Assembly: GCA_009929375.1 (NCBI GenBank) | Contig: SAAO01000032.1 | Coordinates: 1-51,242 of the forward strand | Origin: Bacteroidia bacterium | GTDB taxonomy: Bacteria; Bacteroidota; Bacteroidia; Bacteroidales; Paludibacteraceae | Direction of reading: 5' to 3' | DNA length: 51,242 nt | In this document: one piece after another, positions 7,017 to 17,551 of the stretch | How the letters are laid out: each line of letters opens with the position of its first letter | Position numbering within the stretch: the stretch's first letter is position 1 | Made by a program: the position numbers and the translations under genes | The notes under the pieces: model-generated | The model's database searches: none | What the model was told of the DNA's origin: nothing | What the model saw: the letters and a program-made list of their open reading frames with translations, nothing else

Positions 7017-9425
7017 ATGGAACCAAACAATACAGACAGACCGCAATTCAGTGAAGAAGAGGAGTCGGGTTTTGACATAATGGAGTGGGTGTTGCATTTT
7101 TTGCATCACTGGTATCTGTTTGTGATTGGAATCATCATTTCACTGGGTCTTGCCTATTTGCAGAACCGTAAGTGGTTGCCTTCGTACAAGTCGGCAGGCA
7201 CGATGATTATTGAGGAATACCGAACCTCGAGCAGTACGCAGGCTCTTATGCAGGGTTTTGGTGTGCAGGCAGGCTATAAAAATGTGAATAACCAGGTGAT
7301 TATGCTTGGTTCGAACGACCTTATATCGAAAGTGGTGGATAGTCTTCCACAGCTGACGGTGGATTATATTTCAAAAGGAAATTTTAAAGTCAGGAATCTT
7401 TACTCCACTTCGCCCATATTAATTCAGCACGATTATATTGCTCCCGAAGCATACAATTTGCTGTTTAAAATAAAACTCAGTCCCGATGGAAGTTATGTGA
7501 TTACGGTGGATGAGAATAAACAGTTTGCAAATCTGACACTCAGAGGCCGTATAGGCGAACCTTTGCAACACAACCTTTTCTTTATTACTGTTTTCAGTAA
7601 TTACGGATACACAGGTAAAAACGAATTGTATTTCCGCTTCCGCGATAAAAACTCGCTTATTGGTGATTTTGCCTCCCGAATTCAGTTTAATTATGTAGCT
7701 GAAGGTTCATCGGTGCTCGAAATTTCGCTGGCAAGTCAGGTGCCTGATCGTGATGTGGATTTTATCAACAAACTTGCTGAAACATTTCTGGCGGATAACC
7801 TTGAGCGTAAAAATGATGCTGCCAATAAAACCATTAAGTTTATCGACAGTCAGTTAAGCAATGTGCGTAAATCGCTTGCTTCGTCCGAAGATGAGATGAC
7901 CAGCTTCCGTCAGCGTAATCAGATTGTGGATGTGTCGAGTCATTCGGGTGAGTTAATGGGAAAAGCTTCGCAGTATGATAACGAAATTCAGGCCCTTCGG
8001 CTTCGTGAGACTTATCTCGATTATCTGACAAACTATCTGAAAACCAATCTTGAAGATGGTTCGGTGGTAGCTCCTTCTAGTCTCGGACTCAATGAGCCTA
8101 TGTTGATGGCGTTGGTGCAGCAAATCAACGATCTGAATTTGAAACGTTCGGAACTCAGTCCTAAAAACGTGTACTATGCCAAGTACAGCAACGACATTGA
8201 AAATGTAAAGAAAGCTATTGCCGAGGTAACCAAAAGCATGAGGGCAGCTCTCGAAATTGAAAAGAAAGATGTAAATACCAGATATAATAAGGTTAAAACA
8301 GAAATAGAATTATTGCCTGAAAAAGAACTTGAAATGATCTCGATTGAGCGTCGTTACAAGATGGATGATAATTACTACACATTCTTCCTTCAGAAACGTG
8401 CTGAAGCTGAAATTCTGAAATCGTCGAATACTCATGATAATAATATTCTGGATAAGGCGAGGGTAATTACCGTGACTAACGGCGGTACAAAATCGAAAAC
8501 GACCATGACATTCCTGCTGTTTGGAATTCTGGTGCCTGCTTTGATTGTGGTTCTCAAGCAATTGCTCAATAATACGGTTCGCTCGGGTAAAGATGTGGAA
8601 AAAAATTCTCCTTTCCAGCTTATCGGTATGGTACGGCATACACAGAGCACCGATCCATTGCTGGTTATGAAAAATCCGCGTTCCGCATTTACCGAAATGT
8701 TCCGTGTCGTTCGTACCCGCATCGAATTTATTGTTCAGCGTAAAAAGGATATAGTGATTATGATTACTTCGGGTGAATCGGGTGACGGTAAAACTTATTT
8801 CTGTGTGAATCTGGCGGGAGTATATGCGATGGCAAGTCCGAAAACACTTCTGGTGGATATGGATATACGTAAACCAAGTATTCTGAAACGCTTTAATATT
8901 AATCAGGCCGAGGGGGTTACCAATTACCTGATCGGACAATCGGAACTCGATGAACTAATTCTGAAGCTTCCCGGTGTCGATTTCGACATTTTACCTGCGG
9001 GAACAGTTCCACCGAATTCAGGTGAGCTTATCCGTTCGGAAAAACTGGTGGAAATGTTTAAGGAACTTCGTACGCGTTATGATTATATAATTGTGGATAC
9101 CAGTCCTATCGGTGTGGTGGCTGATGCATATTCATTGGCATTCCAGTCGGATATCAATCTTTATATTGTACGTAACGACAAAACAAATAAAACGTTCTTT
9201 AAAAAGATTACCACACAACTGAAACTCGATAAGATTCCGGTTATGTATACCATTATCAATGATGTGTCTGTTGAGGAAAACCGTTATTCGAAATATTATT
9301 CGAAGAAATATACTTACGGATACGGTTATGGATATGGTTACGGATACACTGGTGGCGGTTCGCGCAAACGAAAGGAAGAGGCCGATAAGTACTTCCAGTA
9401 TTATCAGGACGACAGGGATCTGTAA
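7017..9425 (+). CDS. Wzc-type polysaccharide co-polymerase / tyrosine autokinase
   Basis: The 802-residue inner-membrane protein controls chain length and export of capsule-type polysaccharide through cycles of tyrosine autophosphorylation. It has a Wzz-like N-terminal region with a first membrane helix at about residues 32-50, a long periplasmic part with coiled-coil character (about residues 255-480), and a second helix near residues 497-514. The cytoplasmic BY-kinase domain follows, with Walker A TSGESGDGKTYFCV (about residue 585), Walker A' LLVDMDIRKPS and Walker B YIIVDTSPIG. The C-terminal tail is extremely tyrosine-rich, including an alternating Tyr-Gly run encoded at 9315-9347, which is the expected autophosphorylation cluster. 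It sits directly after the two export lipoproteins. No cognate phosphatase is in the window. Confidence 0.92.
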   Translation: MEPNNTDRPQFSEEEESGFDIMEWVLHFLHHWYLFVIGIIISLGLAYLQNRKWLPSYKSAGTMIIEEYRTSSSTQALMQGFGVQAGYKNVNNQVIMLGSNDLISKVVDSLPQLTVDYISKGNFKVRNLYSTSPILIQHDYIAPEAYNLLFKIKLSPDGSYVITVDENKQFANLTLRGRIGEPLQHNLFFITVFSNYGYTGKNELYFRFRDKNSLIGDFASRIQFNYVAEGSSVLEISLASQVPDRDVDFINKLAETFLADNLERKNDAANKTIKFIDSQLSNVRKSLASSEDEMTSFRQRNQIVDVSSHSGELMGKASQYDNEIQALRLRETYLDYLTNYLKTNLEDGSVVAPSSLGLNEPMLMALVQQINDLNLKRSELSPKNVYYAKYSNDIENVKKAIAEVTKSMRAALEIEKKDVNTRYNKVKTEIELLPEKELEMISIERRYKMDDNYYTFFLQKRAEAEILKSSNTHDNNILDKARVITVTNGGTKSKTTMTFLLFGILVPALIVVLKQLLNNTVRSGKDVEKNSPFQLIGMVRHTQSTDPLLVMKNPRSAFTEMFRVVRTRIEFIVQRKKDIVIMITSGESGDGKTYFCVNLAGVYAMASPKTLLVDMDIRKPSILKRFNINQAEGVTNYLIGQSELDELILKLPGVDFDILPAGTVPPNSGELIRSEKLVEMFKELRTRYDYIIVDTSPIGVVADAYSLAFQSDINLYIVRNDKTNKTFFKKITTQLKLDKIPVMYTIINDVSVEENRYSKYYSKKYTYGYGYGYGYGYTGGGSRKRKEEADKYFQYYQDDRDL

Positions 9426-9479
9426 ATACTAAGCGTTTTCAATTTGAAAAACAGCAGTGTAAGAAATATATAATTAAGT

Positions 9480-9521
9480 GATACGAAACGTATTTTCCTT
9501 TGGGAAAAAGTGTTTCGTATC
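9480..9521 (+). terminator. Stem-loop between the Wzc-like gene and gmd
   Basis: The arms gatacgaaac (9480-9489) and gtttcgtatc (9512-9521) are perfectly complementary, and an inner ttttcc/ggaaaa pair extends the stem. Only a short T-rich stretch (gttttgtg) follows, so this may be a weak terminator, an attenuator or an RNA-processing site between the export genes and the GDP-fucose genes. Confidence 0.45.
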
Positions 9522-9607
9522 GTTTTGTGAAATTCAGTTTTTAAAAACACAGAAACTAATTCCGGAAAACCGGACGAAATCTGATCTCAGAGAAATAATA
9601 AATTACA

Positions 9608-10756
9608 ATGAAAAAAGTAGCTTTAATTACCGGTATTACCGGACAGGATGGTGCTTATCTGGCCGAACTATTATTGAAAAAAGGTTATACTGTGCATGGT
9701 TTGAAACGTCGCTCATCGCTTTTCAACACCGACCGTATCGATCATCTTTATCAGGATCCGCATGTGGACAATCGCAATCTGATTCTTCATTACGGCGACA
9801 TGACCGACTCGATGAATCTGACCCGTATTATTCAGGAAACACAACCCGACGAAATATACAATCTGGCAGCCATGAGCCATGTGAAAGTAAGTTTCGATAC
9901 ACCGGAATATACTGCCAATGCCGACGGAATTGGTACTCTGCGTATTCTCGAAGCTGTACGTTTGCTTGGTCTCATACAGAAAACACGTATTTATCAGGCT
10001 TCCACATCCGAACTGTACGGATTGGTACAGGAAGTGCCTCAAAAGGAAACAACGCCATTTTATCCGCGTTCGCCTTATGCTGTAGCCAAAATGTATGCTT
10101 ACTGGATTACAGTGAATTACCGCGAAGCTTATCAAATGCATGCAAGCAACGGTATTTTGTTTAATCACGAATCACCTTTGCGTGGCGAAACTTTTGTGAC
10201 GCGTAAAATTACACGTGCAGCAGCCCGCATAGCCATGGGCATGCAGGATAAACTGTTTCTGGGAAATCTGTCATCGCAACGCGACTGGGGGCATGCCAAG
10301 GATTATGTGCGTGCCATGTATCTGATTTTACAGCAGGATGCGCCCGACGATTATGTAATAGCCACCGGAATTACCACCGAAGTTCGTGAATTTGTACGTT
10401 TGGCTTTTGCTGAAATAGGTATCAGTATCGAATTTAAAGGCGAAGGTGTCAACGAAAAAGGCTATATCGCCGCAATTGATGAGGTTCGTTTTACTGAATA
10501 TGTGGGTGCTGAATTCCTCGAAGGAATTAAAAAAGTAACTGAGCCTGTGGTCGAAGTCGATCCGGCTTATTTCCGTCCCACTGAAGTGGAACTGCTGATT
10601 GGCGATGCTACCAAATCGCGTACAAAACTTAACTGGACTCCGGAATATGATCTTGCAGGTTTGGTGGAAGACATGATGGTGTCGGACATCAAAGTAATGA
10701 AGAAAGAAACCTATCTGAAAGAAGGTGGTTTCCGCATTCTGAATTATTTTGAATAA
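9608..10756 (+). CDS. gmd: GDP-mannose 4,6-dehydratase
   Basis: Gmd converts GDP-D-mannose to GDP-4-keto-6-deoxy-D-mannose, the first step to GDP-L-fucose, in the cytoplasm. The 382-residue protein is an extended short-chain dehydrogenase. The NADP-binding [12 protein letters not shown] motif lies near residues 9-20, and the family-specific R(R)[13 protein letters not shown] follows near residue 35. The catalytic residues are within STSELYG and [15 protein letters not shown] (Tyr and Lys of the YxxxK pair). [18 protein letters not shown] and the [16 protein letters not shown] segment complete a full-length enzyme. The start at 9608 gives the standard N-terminus. A second long frame overlaps at 9478-10164 and is a shadow. 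The fcl gene follows after 11 bases, so the two form one operon. Confidence 0.97.
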   Translation: MKKVALITGITGQDGAYLAELLLKKGYTVHGLKRRSSLFNTDRIDHLYQDPHVDNRNLILHYGDMTDSMNLTRIIQETQPDEIYNLAAMSHVKVSFDTPEYTANADGIGTLRILEAVRLLGLIQKTRIYQASTSELYGLVQEVPQKETTPFYPRSPYAVAKMYAYWITVNYREAYQMHASNGILFNHESPLRGETFVTRKITRAAARIAMGMQDKLFLGNLSSQRDWGHAKDYVRAMYLILQQDAPDDYVIATGITTEVREFVRLAFAEIGISIEFKGEGVNEKGYIAAIDEVRFTEYVGAEFLEGIKKVTEPVVEVDPAYFRPTEVELLIGDATKSRTKLNWTPEYDLAGLVEDMMVSDIKVMKKETYLKEGGFRILNYFE

Positions 10757-10767
10757 TAGCTGTATTT

Positions 10768-11829
10768 ATGGATAAAAATGCAAAAATATACATAGCCGGA
10801 CATAACGGAATGGTAGGTTCGGCTATCAAACGAAATCTCGAAAATCGCGGTTATCACAATTTTGTGACACGTTCGTCAGCAGAACTGAACCTGTTGGATG
10901 CTGTGGCTGTGCGCGATTTTTTCGAAAAAGAAAAACCTGAATATGTGGTGCTTGCTGCAGCAAAAGTGGGTGGAATTGTGGCTAACAATACTTACCGTGC
11001 GCAGTTCATCTACGAAAACCTGATGATTCAGAATCATGTGATCCATCAGAGTTATTTAAGTGGTGTAAAAAAACTGCTTTTCCTCGGCTCGTCATGTATT
11101 TATCCCCGCATGGCTCCACAGCCTATCAAAGAGGAATATCTGCTTACAGGTTTACTCGAGGAAACAAATGAGCCTTACGCCATTGCAAAAATTGCAGGTA
11201 TCAAAATGTGTGAAGCTTATCATGCGCAATATGGTGCGAACTTTATTTCCATAATGCCCACAAATCTTTATGGACAAAACGACAATTATGATCTCGAAAA
11301 ATCGCATGTATTGCCGGCTCTGATTCGTAAAATGCTTCTTGGAAAGTATCTGAAAAATAATGACTGGACAGCCATTCGGAACGATTTCGAAAAACTACCG
11401 GTCGAAGGTGTGAATGGTAGTTTTGGCAACGAAGTGATTCTGAAAGTACTTACAAAATACGGTATTACCCAGAATGGAGACAATGTGTCTGTCACTCTTT
11501 GGGGCACAGGCTCGCCTATGCGCGAGTTTCTGCATGTGGACGATATGGCTGATGCCAGTGTCTTTCTTCTGCTGAATTACGATGCACCCGACACTACACC
11601 TTCGCATATCAATGCTGGTTGTGGCGAAGATATTACCATTCGCGACTTAGCAATGATGGTGAAGCAAATCACAGCATTCGATGGTGAAATTGTTTGGGAC
11701 GAAACAAAACCCGACGGGACACCACGTAAACTGCTCGATGTGTCTCGTTTAGCCGAAATGGGCTGGAAACCATCAGTTGCGCTTTCAGAAGGTATTAAAC
11801 GTGTCGTTCAGAATTATCTGAATCGTTGA
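10768..11829 (+). CDS. fcl: GDP-L-fucose synthase
   Basis: This enzyme (Fcl/WcaG) carries out the epimerase and NADPH-dependent reductase steps that turn GDP-4-keto-6-deoxymannose into GDP-L-fucose. The 353-residue protein has the nucleotide-binding motif GHNGMVGSAI at residues 8-17, the catalytic loop LFLGSSCIYP, and the YAIAKIAG pair of Tyr and Lys. Relative to the shorter enterobacterial enzyme it carries an insertion of roughly 30-40 residues (about 190-230, around NNDWTAIRNDFEKLPVEG), a form I associate with Bacteroidota homologues. It is coupled to gmd with 11 bases between them, so both sugars steps are expressed together. Fucose from here probably feeds the exopolysaccharide exported by the upstream genes. 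Confidence 0.96.
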   Translation: MDKNAKIYIAGHNGMVGSAIKRNLENRGYHNFVTRSSAELNLLDAVAVRDFFEKEKPEYVVLAAAKVGGIVANNTYRAQFIYENLMIQNHVIHQSYLSGVKKLLFLGSSCIYPRMAPQPIKEEYLLTGLLEETNEPYAIAKIAGIKMCEAYHAQYGANFISIMPTNLYGQNDNYDLEKSHVLPALIRKMLLGKYLKNNDWTAIRNDFEKLPVEGVNGSFGNEVILKVLTKYGITQNGDNVSVTLWGTGSPMREFLHVDDMADASVFLLLNYDAPDTTPSHINAGCGEDITIRDLAMMVKQITAFDGEIVWDETKPDGTPRKLLDVSRLAEMGWKPSVALSEGIKRVVQNYLNR

Positions 11830-11844
11830 TTTTTCTGAAAACCG

Positions 11845-11978
11845 ACAAATAAGAATATTTGATCTTATTTGTTATATTACAAAAAATGAAATTCATATGT
11901 TCTGATAAAATTGAACATATATTATCGGTAATAAATTGTTTTACTAACATACTCAGCTCCCCTTTAGGAGTTGGAGCT
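11845..11978. other. Hairpins and a REP-like half element downstream of fcl
   Basis: Two short hairpins lie here: arms acaaataag (11845-11853) and cttatttgt (11864-11872), then atatgttc (11895-11902) and gaacatat (11913-11920). At 11955-11978 agctcccctttaggagttgg is a degenerate half of the REP-like element found at 732-847 and 29486-29609. One of these may end transcription of the fucose operon before ugd. Confidence 0.4.
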
Positions 11979-11990
11979 AAATAAAAGTAA

Positions 11991-13325
11991 ATGAAAATAG
12001 CTGTTGTAGGTACAGGATATGTAGGTTTGGTTTCGGGAACCTGTTTTGCTGAAATGGGTGTGGATGTAACCTGCGTGGATATTGATGTTCAGAAGATTGA
12101 GAATCTGAAAAAAGGAATTATTCCTATCTGGGAACCCGGACTTGAGGATATGGTGCTTCGCAATGTAAATGCGGGGCGTTTGCATTTTACGACTTCGGTG
12201 GAAGAAGTACTCGATGATGTGCAGGTGGTTTTCAGCGCAGTAGGAACGCCTCCTGGAGACGATGGCAGCGCCGATTTAAAGTTTGTGATGGAAGTAGCCC
12301 GCACTGTGGGACGCAAAATGAATAATTATGTGCTGCTGGTAACCAAAAGTACGGTGCCTGTGGGTACAGCCAAACTGGTGCGGAAAGCAATTCAGGAAGA
12401 ACTTGACAAAAGGGGGCTGCAAATTGACTTCGATGTAGCTTCGAACCCTGAATTTCTGAAAGAAGGTGACGCCATTAAGGACTTTATGAGTCCCGATCGC
12501 GTAGTGGTGGGAGTGGAGAGTGAACGTGCCCGCGAAGTGATGACCAAGCTTTACCGTCCGTTTTTGCTGAATAATTTCCGTGTTATTTTCATGGATATTC
12601 CTTCGGCTGAAATGACCAAATATGCTGCTAATGCCATGCTGGCCACCCGTATCAGTTTTATGAACGACATCGCCAATCTTTGCGAAGTGCTCGGAGCCGA
12701 TGTGAATATGGTGCGCAAAGGGATTGGAACCGATCAGCGTATCGGAAATAAATTCCTGTATCCCGGTTGCGGTTATGGAGGATCGTGTTTCCCGAAAGAT
12801 GTAAAAGCGCTCATTTATACAGCCGAACAAAACGGATATGAAATGAAGGTATTAAAAGCTGTTGAAGATGTGAATGATACACAGAAACATATACTTTTCC
12901 GCAAGCTAAATCGCTATTTCAACAACGATTTTCAGGGAAAAACGATAGCTGTTTGGGGACTTTCGTTCAAGCCCAATACCGATGATATGCGCGAAGCTCC
13001 ATCGCTCGTGTTGATTGAAAAAATTCTGAAAGCCGGTGCGAAAGTTCGCGTATTCGATCCTGTGGCAATGGAGGAAGCCCGAAAATCAGTTGAACGTCAG
13101 AAAATGGACCTGAGCGAAAATATTTATTATTCGCGCGATATTTACGATGCTGTTCTCGATGCCGATGCATTGTTGGTTGTGACCGAATGGAAGGAATTCC
13201 GTTTGCCAACCTGGGGCGTAGTGAAAAAAAGTATGCGTGGTAATCTTGTGCTCGACGGTCGCAATATTTACGAAAAAACAGACCTCCTGGAAATGGGATT
13301 GGTTTACGAAGGAATCGGAATCTGA
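11991..13325 (+). CDS. ugd: UDP-glucose 6-dehydrogenase
   Basis: Ugd oxidises UDP-glucose to UDP-glucuronate using two NAD+ per turnover, in the cytoplasm, supplying a charged sugar for capsule synthesis. The 444-residue length is typical. The N-terminal Rossmann domain starts VVGTGYVGLVSGTCFAEMGV, the central part has the SNPEFLKEGDAI motif, and the catalytic cysteine is C266 in GCGYGGSCFPKD. The C-terminal domain carries the second nucleotide-binding region WGLSFKPNTDDMREAPS. The gene is 161 bases after fcl and on the same strand, and it completes the set of nucleotide-sugar genes in this block. There are no glycosyltransferases or polymerase in the window, so the polymer itself is encoded elsewhere. 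Confidence 0.96.
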   Translation: MKIAVVGTGYVGLVSGTCFAEMGVDVTCVDIDVQKIENLKKGIIPIWEPGLEDMVLRNVNAGRLHFTTSVEEVLDDVQVVFSAVGTPPGDDGSADLKFVMEVARTVGRKMNNYVLLVTKSTVPVGTAKLVRKAIQEELDKRGLQIDFDVASNPEFLKEGDAIKDFMSPDRVVVGVESERAREVMTKLYRPFLLNNFRVIFMDIPSAEMTKYAANAMLATRISFMNDIANLCEVLGADVNMVRKGIGTDQRIGNKFLYPGCGYGGSCFPKDVKALIYTAEQNGYEMKVLKAVEDVNDTQKHILFRKLNRYFNNDFQGKTIAVWGLSFKPNTDDMREAPSLVLIEKILKAGAKVRVFDPVAMEEARKSVERQKMDLSENIYYSRDIYDAVLDADALLVVTEWKEFRLPTWGVVKKSMRGNLVLDGRNIYEKTDLLEMGLVYEGIGI

Positions 13326-13331
13326 TTAAGA

Positions 13332-13545
13332 ACAAAGAACTTTTAAACACGGAGACGCGGAGACACAGAAAAAAGAGAAATTAACGATAAATTACATGTG
13401 CTTGATTTATTGAGAATTATTTCGTAAGTCAAAACTCTGAAACTCTGAAACTTTGAAACTTTGAAACCCGAAACGCGAAACCCGAAACCCGAAACGCGAA
13501 ACCCGAAACACGAAACGCGAAACACTAAACCCGAAACCCGAAATT
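13332..13545. repeat. gaaac-type repeat array between ugd and ligA
   Basis: After an ttttaaacacggagacgcgg phrase (about 13340-13360, inverse relative of the one near 5284-5305), a long array of gaaactctgaaactttgaaa units runs from 13433 and passes into cgaaacgcgaaacccgaaac units up to 13545. It stops just before the ligA start codon. The same family is at 1925-1943 and 5110-5160 (as gtttc), and at 20698-20728 and 20825-20877. No gene is supported. Confidence 0.8.
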
Positions 13546-13547
13546 AA

Positions 13548-15692
<2,145 letters not shown>

Positions 15693-15764
15693 TATCAGCG
15701 ATTATTTATACAAAAGTTTTGATTTACTTCTAAATTATCGAGAGTAATTATTGATATGTTTTTC

Positions 15765-15935
15765 ACCACATAGTCCACAGTAGTTTTGAAAATAAGGAGA
15801 AAGACTAAGCACACATAGGATTATCCCGAAAATCGGGATAATTTCAGAGACGTAAAAGTATCGTCAGATACTTTTTGCTGTGTGAACTAAGTCTTTATCT
15901 TCCGTTATAGCTATGTGAACTATTGTGTTTGAAAA
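15765..15935. repeat. Nested palindromic element downstream of ligA
   Basis: This gene-free stretch folds on itself. The outer arms aaagactaagcacacata (about 15802-15819) and tgtgtgaactaagtcttta (about 15881-15899) are imperfectly complementary. Inside are a perfect hairpin attatcccga/tcgggataat (about 15821-15843) and a smaller one, agtatc/gatact (about 15856-15871). Flanking cacatag/ctatgtg words sit near 15770 and 15912. It resembles a folded intergenic repeat; it may also end ligA transcription. Confidence 0.55.
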
Positions 15936-15984
15936 TCTTTTATTAAATACTATTCATTATATATGACCAAAAATTAAAAGAAAG

Positions 15985-16551
15985 ATGTTCGAAAAACTAA
16001 TACGATATTTCTTTAATAAAAGAGTAAAAAAACATCTGGCTGAAGATACCCGCGAACGTCGTTTTGTGAATTACAACAACGCACGGAGTATTATTCTGCT
16101 TTTTGAGAGTGATTACACCGAAAAAAATCACGAAATAAGAAGGATAATTCAATCAATTCAGGCAGATGGTAAAAGGGTAATGGCCTGGGGTTTTATCAAT
16201 AAAAAAGAAACCACGACGGCTATCCTTCCTGATTTCAGGGTTTTGCATCACAAAAATGCCGATTTTTTAGGAAAACCACTACAGAGTTTTATACAGGAAC
16301 TCGAAAATCAGGAGTTTGATCTTTTGCTCGACCTTACAGTGAATGAACATATCCCGCTGTCGTATGTCGGACTTTATGCTAAAGCAGCCTGCAAAGCCGG
16401 TGTTCGTAAAAATGAGCATAATATCTATGATTTTATGATTGAATTACCGGAACAAACAGTATCTGAAGATCAGGAACCCGAAGAGTATAACGCCACTTAT
16501 GTTTACAATCAGATAATTTTTTACCTGAAAAGTATACAAACAAGAGATTAA
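15985..16551 (+). CDS. Conserved hypothetical protein, DUF6913-like
   Basis: This encodes 188 residues, mainly cytoplasmic in character, with no signal peptide or membrane segment. The N-terminus is basic (FEKLIRYFFNKRVKKHLAEDTRERR), then comes a mixed alpha/beta part with a strand-turn pattern (ARSIILLFESDYTEKN near residues 34-49; KRVMAWGFINKK near 66-77) and the motif FDLLLDLTVNEHIPLSY near residues 111-127. From memory this matches the Bacteroidota family DUF6913, which often sits between ligA and dapA, as here; I cannot confirm the family name without a search. The function is unknown. It ends 38 bases before dapA, and the predicted dapA promoter lies in that gap. Confidence 0.75.
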   Translation: MFEKLIRYFFNKRVKKHLAEDTRERRFVNYNNARSIILLFESDYTEKNHEIRRIIQSIQADGKRVMAWGFINKKETTTAILPDFRVLHHKNADFLGKPLQSFIQELENQEFDLLLDLTVNEHIPLSYVGLYAKAACKAGVRKNEHNIYDFMIELPEQTVSEDQEPEEYNATYVYNQIIFYLKSIQTRD

Positions 16552-16556
16552 AAGCG

Positions 16557-16564
16557 TATTTTTG
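16557..16564 (+). promoter_or_regulatory. Predicted -7 promoter element for dapA
   Basis: The sequence tatttttg matches TAnnTTTG, 25 bases upstream of the dapA ATG at 16590, in the short gap after the preceding gene. Confidence 0.5.
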
Positions 16565-16589
16565 CAGCAAATTTGTATTTTATTGACCA

Positions 16590-17474
16590 ATGATTAATAA
16601 TAAACTGACAGGAATGGGTGTAGCACTGATTACGCCCTTTAAAACGGATGAGTCGATTGATTTTGATGCTTTGGCACGTATAGTGGAGCATCAGATTAAG
16701 AACGGTACTGATTATCTGGTGGTTTGTGGTACTACTGCCGAAACTCCCACGCTGACCGAAAAAGAAAAAGATGAAGTCACCCGCTTTGTTGTCAATGTAA
16801 ATGCCGGTAGGTTGCCCATTGTACTTGGTGTAGGTGGTAACAACACGAAAGCTGTGGTCGAAAAACTGCAAACTTATGATTTTAGCGGAATTGACGCTAT
16901 CTTGTCGGTAACGCCATATTACAATAAACCTTCTCAGGAAGGTCTCTATCAGCACTATGCTGCCATTGCCAAAGCTTCGCCACTGCCTGTGGTACTTTAT
17001 AATGTGCCCGGAAGAACAGGTGTGAATATGCTGGCCGATACCACTTTGCGTCTGGCCAACGAGTTTCCTAATATCTGCGCTGTAAAGGAAGCATCGGGCA
17101 ATTTCTCGCAAATCGACGATATTATCAAAAACAAGCCTGCTGAATTTATGGTAATCTCCGGTGACGATGGAATTACATTCCCGCTGATTACTTTGGGAGC
17201 AGTGGGTGTTATTTCGGTGATTGGCAATGCTTTCCCCCGTGAGTTCAGTCGCATGGTACGTTTAGCGCTTCAGGGTGACTACGAAAGTGCACGTCAGATT
17301 CACCACCGTTTCACCGAACTGATTGAACTCCTGTTTGTGGAAGGAAATCCTGCCGGTGTAAAAAGTATGCTTGCTGTGATGGGCTTTATCGAAAATAAAC
17401 TCCGCTTGCCGCTGGTTCCGAATACTATCAAAACTTACGAAAAAATTCGACTGGTTCTCAATCAGCTAAACTGA
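16590..17474 (+). CDS. dapA: 4-hydroxy-tetrahydrodipicolinate synthase
   Basis: DapA condenses pyruvate with aspartate semialdehyde in the first committed step to diaminopimelate and lysine, in the cytoplasm. The 294-residue TIM-barrel protein has the conserved GTTAETPTL loop near residues 47-55. The Schiff-base lysine is K166 in AVKEASGN. The catalytic tyrosine is Y137 in LYNVPGRTG, and the YYNKPSQEGLYQHY motif precedes it. The C-terminal GNPAGVKSML segment is also typical. Length and start are standard. The product serves both lysine supply and meso-diaminopimelate for peptidoglycan. It has its own predicted promoter at 16557-16564. Confidence 0.97.
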   Translation: MINNKLTGMGVALITPFKTDESIDFDALARIVEHQIKNGTDYLVVCGTTAETPTLTEKEKDEVTRFVVNVNAGRLPIVLGVGGNNTKAVVEKLQTYDFSGIDAILSVTPYYNKPSQEGLYQHYAAIAKASPLPVVLYNVPGRTGVNMLADTTLRLANEFPNICAVKEASGNFSQIDDIIKNKPAEFMVISGDDGITFPLITLGAVGVISVIGNAFPREFSRMVRLALQGDYESARQIHHRFTELIELLFVEGNPAGVKSMLAVMGFIENKLRLPLVPNTIKTYEKIRLVLNQLN

Positions 17475-17551
17475 TATTTCGCGGGCGGTAGCAAGACTTT
17501 TATTTTCTGAATATCTGATCAGATTATTCAAATTTTAAAAACACATTGATT

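Noticed and set aside
9478-10164. Long overlapping frame of 228 residues
   Set aside because: It overlaps gmd in another frame, has no family motifs and is a shadow of the real gene.
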